Shown here: in pieces, positions 5,937-8,104 of the stretch | How positions within the stretch are numbered: position 1 is the first letter of the stretch | Layout: the number at the start of each line of letters is the position of its first letter | Assembly (NCBI GenBank): GCA_947629725.1 | Contig: CANREU010000066.1 | Coordinates: 1-8,104 of the forward strand | Reading direction: 5' to 3' | Length of the DNA: 8,104 nucleotides | Source: an uncultured Clostridia bacterium | GTDB lineage: Bacteria > Bacillota > Clostridia > Christensenellales > Borkfalkiaceae | Made by a program: the position numbers and the translations under genes | Notes under the pieces: model-generated | The model's database searches: none | What the model was told of the DNA's origin: nothing | What the model saw: the letters and a program-made list of their open reading frames with translations, nothing else

Positions 5937-6332
5937 GTGCAGATCCTCCAATTCGTCGGGATCGCGTTCGTCGCAGCCGCGGCGGCGCTCATATTGAAGG
6001 GGACGAAGCCCGAACTCGCCTTCGCCGTGTCGATCGCGGGCGGCGTCATCCTCCTCCTTCTCGCCTTCGACCTCTTGAAAGAGGGCTTTTCGGTGTTCGG
6101 CGAGATCGCGGAGGCGACCAAGCTCGACCCCGTTCTCATCCGCGCCCTCCTCAAAATGGTCGGGATCGGCTACCTCGTGGAGTTCAGCGCGGGCATTCTC
6201 GAGGATTTCGGGCAAAAATCGCTCGCGGACAAGCTCATATTCTGCGGAAAAGTCGTCGTTCTCCTCCTCGCGCTCCCCATTTTGCGCAGTGTTCTCACGC
6301 TCATCAGGAGCCTTTTGGAGTTCATCCGATGA
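5937..6332 (+). CDS. spoIIIAD: Stage III sporulation protein AD
   Basis: This 131-residue membrane protein has about four hydrophobic segments: residues about 3-20, 27-46, 77-95 and 99-121. The segment TKLDPVLIRALLKMVGIGYLVEF is close to the family's conserved core, and the length matches the usual 133. It belongs to the SpoIIIA channel complex and is related to SpoIIIAC. The start is GTG at 5937, two bases after the spoIIIAC stop, with only a weak GGGG upstream, so coupled translation is likely. Its TGA overlaps the spoIIIAE ATG in the arrangement ATGA (6329-6332). Confidence 0.93.
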   Translation: MQILQFVGIAFVAAAAALILKGTKPELAFAVSIAGGVILLLLAFDLLKEGFSVFGEIAEATKLDPVLIRALLKMVGIGYLVEFSAGILEDFGQKSLADKLIFCGKVVVLLLALPILRSVLTLIRSLLEFIR

Positions 6333-7507
6333 AGGGGCGCTTTGGAAAAGGCAGGCGGCTCCTCCTCGTTCTCTTCTTTGCCGCCGTTCTCCTCCTTTTT
6401 CCCGCCTCTTCTTCTGTGAAGACGGAGGACAAACAGGCGGAGCTCGACGCGAGCGTAGAGGAGCTCCTCGGCGCGCTCGACACGAAGGAGCTGCAGGAAT
6501 ACCTCGATTCCCTCACCGACACGGAGCGTCGCTCGGTGAAGGAGAGCCTCCGCGGGATCTTAACGGGCGACGCCTCCCTTAACTACGGCTCGCTCGCGGA
6601 GGCGGTCGTCGGGGTCGTGTGGGAGGAGGGAAAGGCGCTTTTGCCCTCTTTTGCCCTCATTTGCGCGGCCGCGATCCTCGTCGGCGTGCTGGACTCCCTA
6701 AAAAACGGCTTTTTACATAGTACTATGTCAGACATAATAAACTTCGTCGGCTTCCTCGCGGTGGGGGCAGTCGCGCTTTCCTGCCTCATCTCCGTACTCA
6801 CGGCGGGGTTTGAGGCCATAGAGCAGATGAAGCGGCAGATGGAGATCCTCTATCCCATGCTTCTCACCCTCATGGCGGCGAGCGGGGGGACGGTCTCGGC
6901 GGGGATCTACCGTCCCGCGGTCGCCTTTTTGAGCGGCGGGATCTGCGAGCTCTTTTCGTCCGTCATTTTGCCCTCGTCCGTCGCCGTCATCGTGCTCGCC
7001 TTTCTCGGCGCTCTCTCTGCGGAGGTGCGCACGGAGAGGCTCGGCGAGTTCTTCAAGAGCGTGAACAAGTGGATGATCGGGCTCGCGCTCGGGGTATTCA
7101 GTCTCTTTCTCACCGTGCAGGGGATCGCCTCGGCGCAATACGACGGCATGTCCCTCCGCGCGGCGAAGTATGTGATCTCGGGCTCGGTGCCCCTCGTCGG
7201 GGGATTTCTTTCGGGCGGGGTGGACGTGGTCCTCGCAGGGAGCGCTCTCATTAAGAACGCCGTCGGGTCCTTCTCGGTGTTCCTTCTCTTCGGGACCCTC
7301 CTGCGCCCCGTGCTGCTCTTTGCCGCCTTCCAGCTCTTTTTGCGGCTCGCCGCCGCCGTCACGGAGCCCGCGGGAGAGAAGATCTCGGGGTTTTTGTCCC
7401 GCCTCGCCGCCGACAGCGGGTATTTCTTCGCGGGGCTCCTCTGCATCGGCTTTCTCTACTTTCTCACCCTCGTCCTTCTCGTCTGCTCCTCGGGGGTGAT
7501 CTTCTGA
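6329..7507 (+). CDS. spoIIIAE: Stage III sporulation protein AE (polytopic membrane protein)
   Basis: This 392-residue protein is close in length to B. subtilis SpoIIIAE (399). A basic, then hydrophobic N-terminus (residues 1-28, ending near FPASSS) looks like a cleavable signal peptide. An amphipathic soluble region follows (32-100), then about seven membrane helices to the end. Conserved family segments include FFKSVNKWMIGLALGVFSLFLTVQG (241-265) and SGSVPLVGGFLSGGVDVVLAGSALIKNAVG (284-313). It is a large integral component of the mother-cell SpoIIIA complex. GGAG (6317-6320) lies 8 bases before the ATG, and the start overlaps the spoIIIAD stop. Codons for residues 122-137 switch abruptly to A/T-rich ones (CTA, TTA, AGT, ACT, TCA, ATA) around a 14-bp palindrome. 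The stop overlaps the next ATG by one base. Confidence 0.95.
   Translation: MKGRFGKGRRLLLVLFFAAVLLLFPASSSVKTEDKQAELDASVEELLGALDTKELQEYLDSLTDTERRSVKESLRGILTGDASLNYGSLAEAVVGVVWEEGKALLPSFALICAAAILVGVLDSLKNGFLHSTMSDIINFVGFLAVGAVALSCLISVLTAGFEAIEQMKRQMEILYPMLLTLMAASGGTVSAGIYRPAVAFLSGGICELFSSVILPSSVAVIVLAFLGALSAEVRTERLGEFFKSVNKWMIGLALGVFSLFLTVQGIASAQYDGMSLRAAKYVISGSVPLVGGFLSGGVDVVLAGSALIKNAVGSFSVFLLFGTLLRPVLLFAAFQLFLRLAAAVTEPAGEKISGFLSRLAADSGYFFAGLLCIGFLYFLTLVLLVCSSGVIF
6715..6728. repeat. 14-bp perfect palindrome inside spoIIIAE
   Basis: ACATAGTACTATGT is perfectly self-complementary and lies in an A/T-rich island (about 6698-6742) inside otherwise GC-rich coding sequence. It could be a protein-binding site. 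TTTACA (6712-6717) and CATAAT (6733-6738) nearby resemble sigma-A boxes, but their 15-base spacing is short. No function is shown. Confidence 0.35.
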
Positions 7508-7980
7508 TGAAGGGGTACATTTTGAGCGTGGCGGGCGCGGTGCTGCTCGCTGCCGCCGTCGCCGTCATCTGTCCCTCGGGGAAGATGGGGAAGTTCGTGC
7601 GGGGGATGGCGAAACTCGCCGTCTTCGCCGTGATGCTCTCGCCGCTGCTTTCGCTTGCGGGGAAGGGGGAGCTCTTCCGCCCGTTCTCCGCAAACATCGG
7701 CTCGGACGAGGGGTATTATCGTTCCTGCGCCGACCTCCTTGAGAAAGCGGACGGGGAGGCGGTCGCGGCGTATCTTGAAGAAGAATTCGGCGTAAAAGCG
7801 GAGGTATGTACAGAACGCGCGGCGCGCGAAGGGTTCCCGCTTCTGAAAATCAGCGTAAAAATCACGGACGGCGGAATAATCGGACAAGACGGTCATATAA
7901 ATAGAATGACCCGCATAAAAGAGGCGCTCGAGGAAAAATACGCATGCCCCGCGGAGGTAACGTGGATCGGGAACGGATAA
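7507..7980 (+). CDS. spoIIIAF: Stage III sporulation protein AF
   Basis: This 157-residue membrane-anchored protein of the SpoIIIA complex has two N-terminal helices (about residues 5-23 and 30-50) and then a soluble domain. The segment KMGKFVRGMAKLAVFAVMLSPLLSL matches the family. In the family the C-terminal domain faces the space between the two membranes and has a ring-building-like fold; here residues about 85-157 contain the expected alternation (AYLEEEFGVKAEV, LLKISVKITDG, RIKEALEEKY, PAEVTWIGNG). The ATG overlaps the spoIIIAE stop in the arrangement TGATG. From about 7769 the codon choice shifts to A/T-ending triplets (GTA, AAA, ATA, AGA, GGA). This stretch overlaps a sigma-E-like promoter for the next gene and the first 19 or 37 bases of spoIIIAG. 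Confidence 0.92.
   Translation: MKGYILSVAGAVLLAAAVAVICPSGKMGKFVRGMAKLAVFAVMLSPLLSLAGKGELFRPFSANIGSDEGYYRSCADLLEKADGEAVAAYLEEEFGVKAEVCTERAAREGFPLLKISVKITDGGIIGQDGHINRMTRIKEALEEKYACPAEVTWIGNG
7893..7921 (+). promoter_or_regulatory. Internal sigma-E-like promoter ahead of spoIIIAG
   Basis: TCATATA (7893-7899) matches the -35 consensus KMATATT at 6 of 7 positions. CATAAAAG (7914-7921) matches the -10 consensus CATACAMT at 6 of 8. The spacer is 14 bases, the same as at the operon's first promoter. Transcription would start near 7927, before both candidate starts of spoIIIAG. As I recall, an essential internal sigma-E promoter driving the last spoIIIA genes has been reported for B. subtilis, which makes this placement plausible. 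Confidence 0.5.
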
Positions 7981-8104
7981 AAAAGTTCTTTTCGGGAAAG
8001 GCGGTGCGGGCAGCGATCTTTGCCGCGATCGCAGTGCTCCTCGCCCTCGCGGTGTGGCGGGTGTTCTTCGGGACGAAGCGCGCCTCCTCGGACTACCGCC
8101 CCAC
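7962..8104 (+). CDS. spoIIIAG: Stage III sporulation protein AG, N-terminal part, cut by the window edge
   Basis: Only the first 47 residues are present: a basic cytoplasmic start (DRERIKKFFSGK), one membrane helix (about residues 14-36) and a polar region running to the window end. Position after spoIIIAF, topology and the KKFF/SGK start fit SpoIIIAG, which in B. subtilis forms a large ring through its extracytoplasmic domain; that domain lies beyond the window. The start is GTG at 7962 behind GGAGGT (7953-7958), a strong but rather close ribosome binding site. An in-frame ATG at 7944, with GAGG (7930-7933) 10 bases upstream, would add MPRGGN. Both overlap the end of spoIIIAF. Identification rests largely on operon position because the diagnostic domain is missing. 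Confidence 0.8.
   Translation, partial: MDRERIKKFFSGKAVRAAIFAAIAVLLALAVWRVFFGTKRASSDYRP

Noticed and set aside
5079..6215. A 378-codon minus-strand open frame across spoIIIAA to spoIIIAD
   Set aside because: It lies opposite four clearly conserved sporulation genes and has shadow-like composition (Arg, Glu, Pro, Leu-rich).
6712..6738. Possible sigma-A promoter TTTACA / CATAAT within spoIIIAE
   Set aside because: The 15-base spacer is too short for a good promoter and the A/T-rich island is better described by its palindrome.

Overview
The window looks like a chromosomal segment of an uncultured, GC-rich, endospore-forming member of the Clostridia (Firmicutes/Bacillota). Three things point there: a nearly complete spoIIIA sporulation operon, AGGAGG-type ribosome binding sites, and low-GC promoters set in coding DNA with strongly G/C-biased third codon positions. 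An order such as Christensenellales is possible, but I cannot establish it from this sequence.

Left edge (1-392): the 3' end of an unrecognised gene stops at 134. It is followed by about 260 bases of non-coding DNA holding a palindrome at the stop codon, two adjacent hairpins of an intergenic-repeat type, two 21-bp tandem units and a further inverted repeat. Next comes a 79-residue zinc-ribbon protein (393-632) with a consensus ribosome binding site.

Middle (633-4336): a very strong sigma-A promoter (A/T-rich upstream element, TTGACG, 17-bp spacer, TGtTATAAT) drives an 846-residue GH51 alpha-L-arabinofuranosidase with no signal peptide. A cre-like sequence sits at the transcription start. 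The gene converges on a D-lactate dehydrogenase gene (ldhA, minus strand) with a strong hairpin between them that can serve both. LdhA carries an unusual cysteine-rich C-terminal tail. Together the two genes suggest a plant-fibre-degrading, lactate-producing fermenter.

Right (4406-8104): divergent from ldhA, spoIIIAA-AB-AC-AD-AE-AF and the start of spoIIIAG run on the plus strand, packed with overlaps or gaps of 1-2 bases. In endospore formers these proteins build the mother-cell side of the SpoIIIA-SpoIIQ channel between mother cell and forespore. SpoIIIAA is the ATPase, AB to AE are membrane or platform components, and AF and AG are ring-forming anchored proteins. SpoIIIAH and the rest of AG lie beyond the window.

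The most informative signals are regulatory. A sigma-E-like promoter with a 14-bp spacer ends only 7 bases before the spoIIIAA ATG, where there is no ribosome binding site, which predicts a leaderless mRNA. A second sigma-E-like promoter with the same spacing lies inside the 3' end of spoIIIAF, in a stretch of altered codon use just ahead of spoIIIAG. I found no CRISPR array, transposase, tRNA, rRNA or phage gene, and no wholly new multi-gene system.
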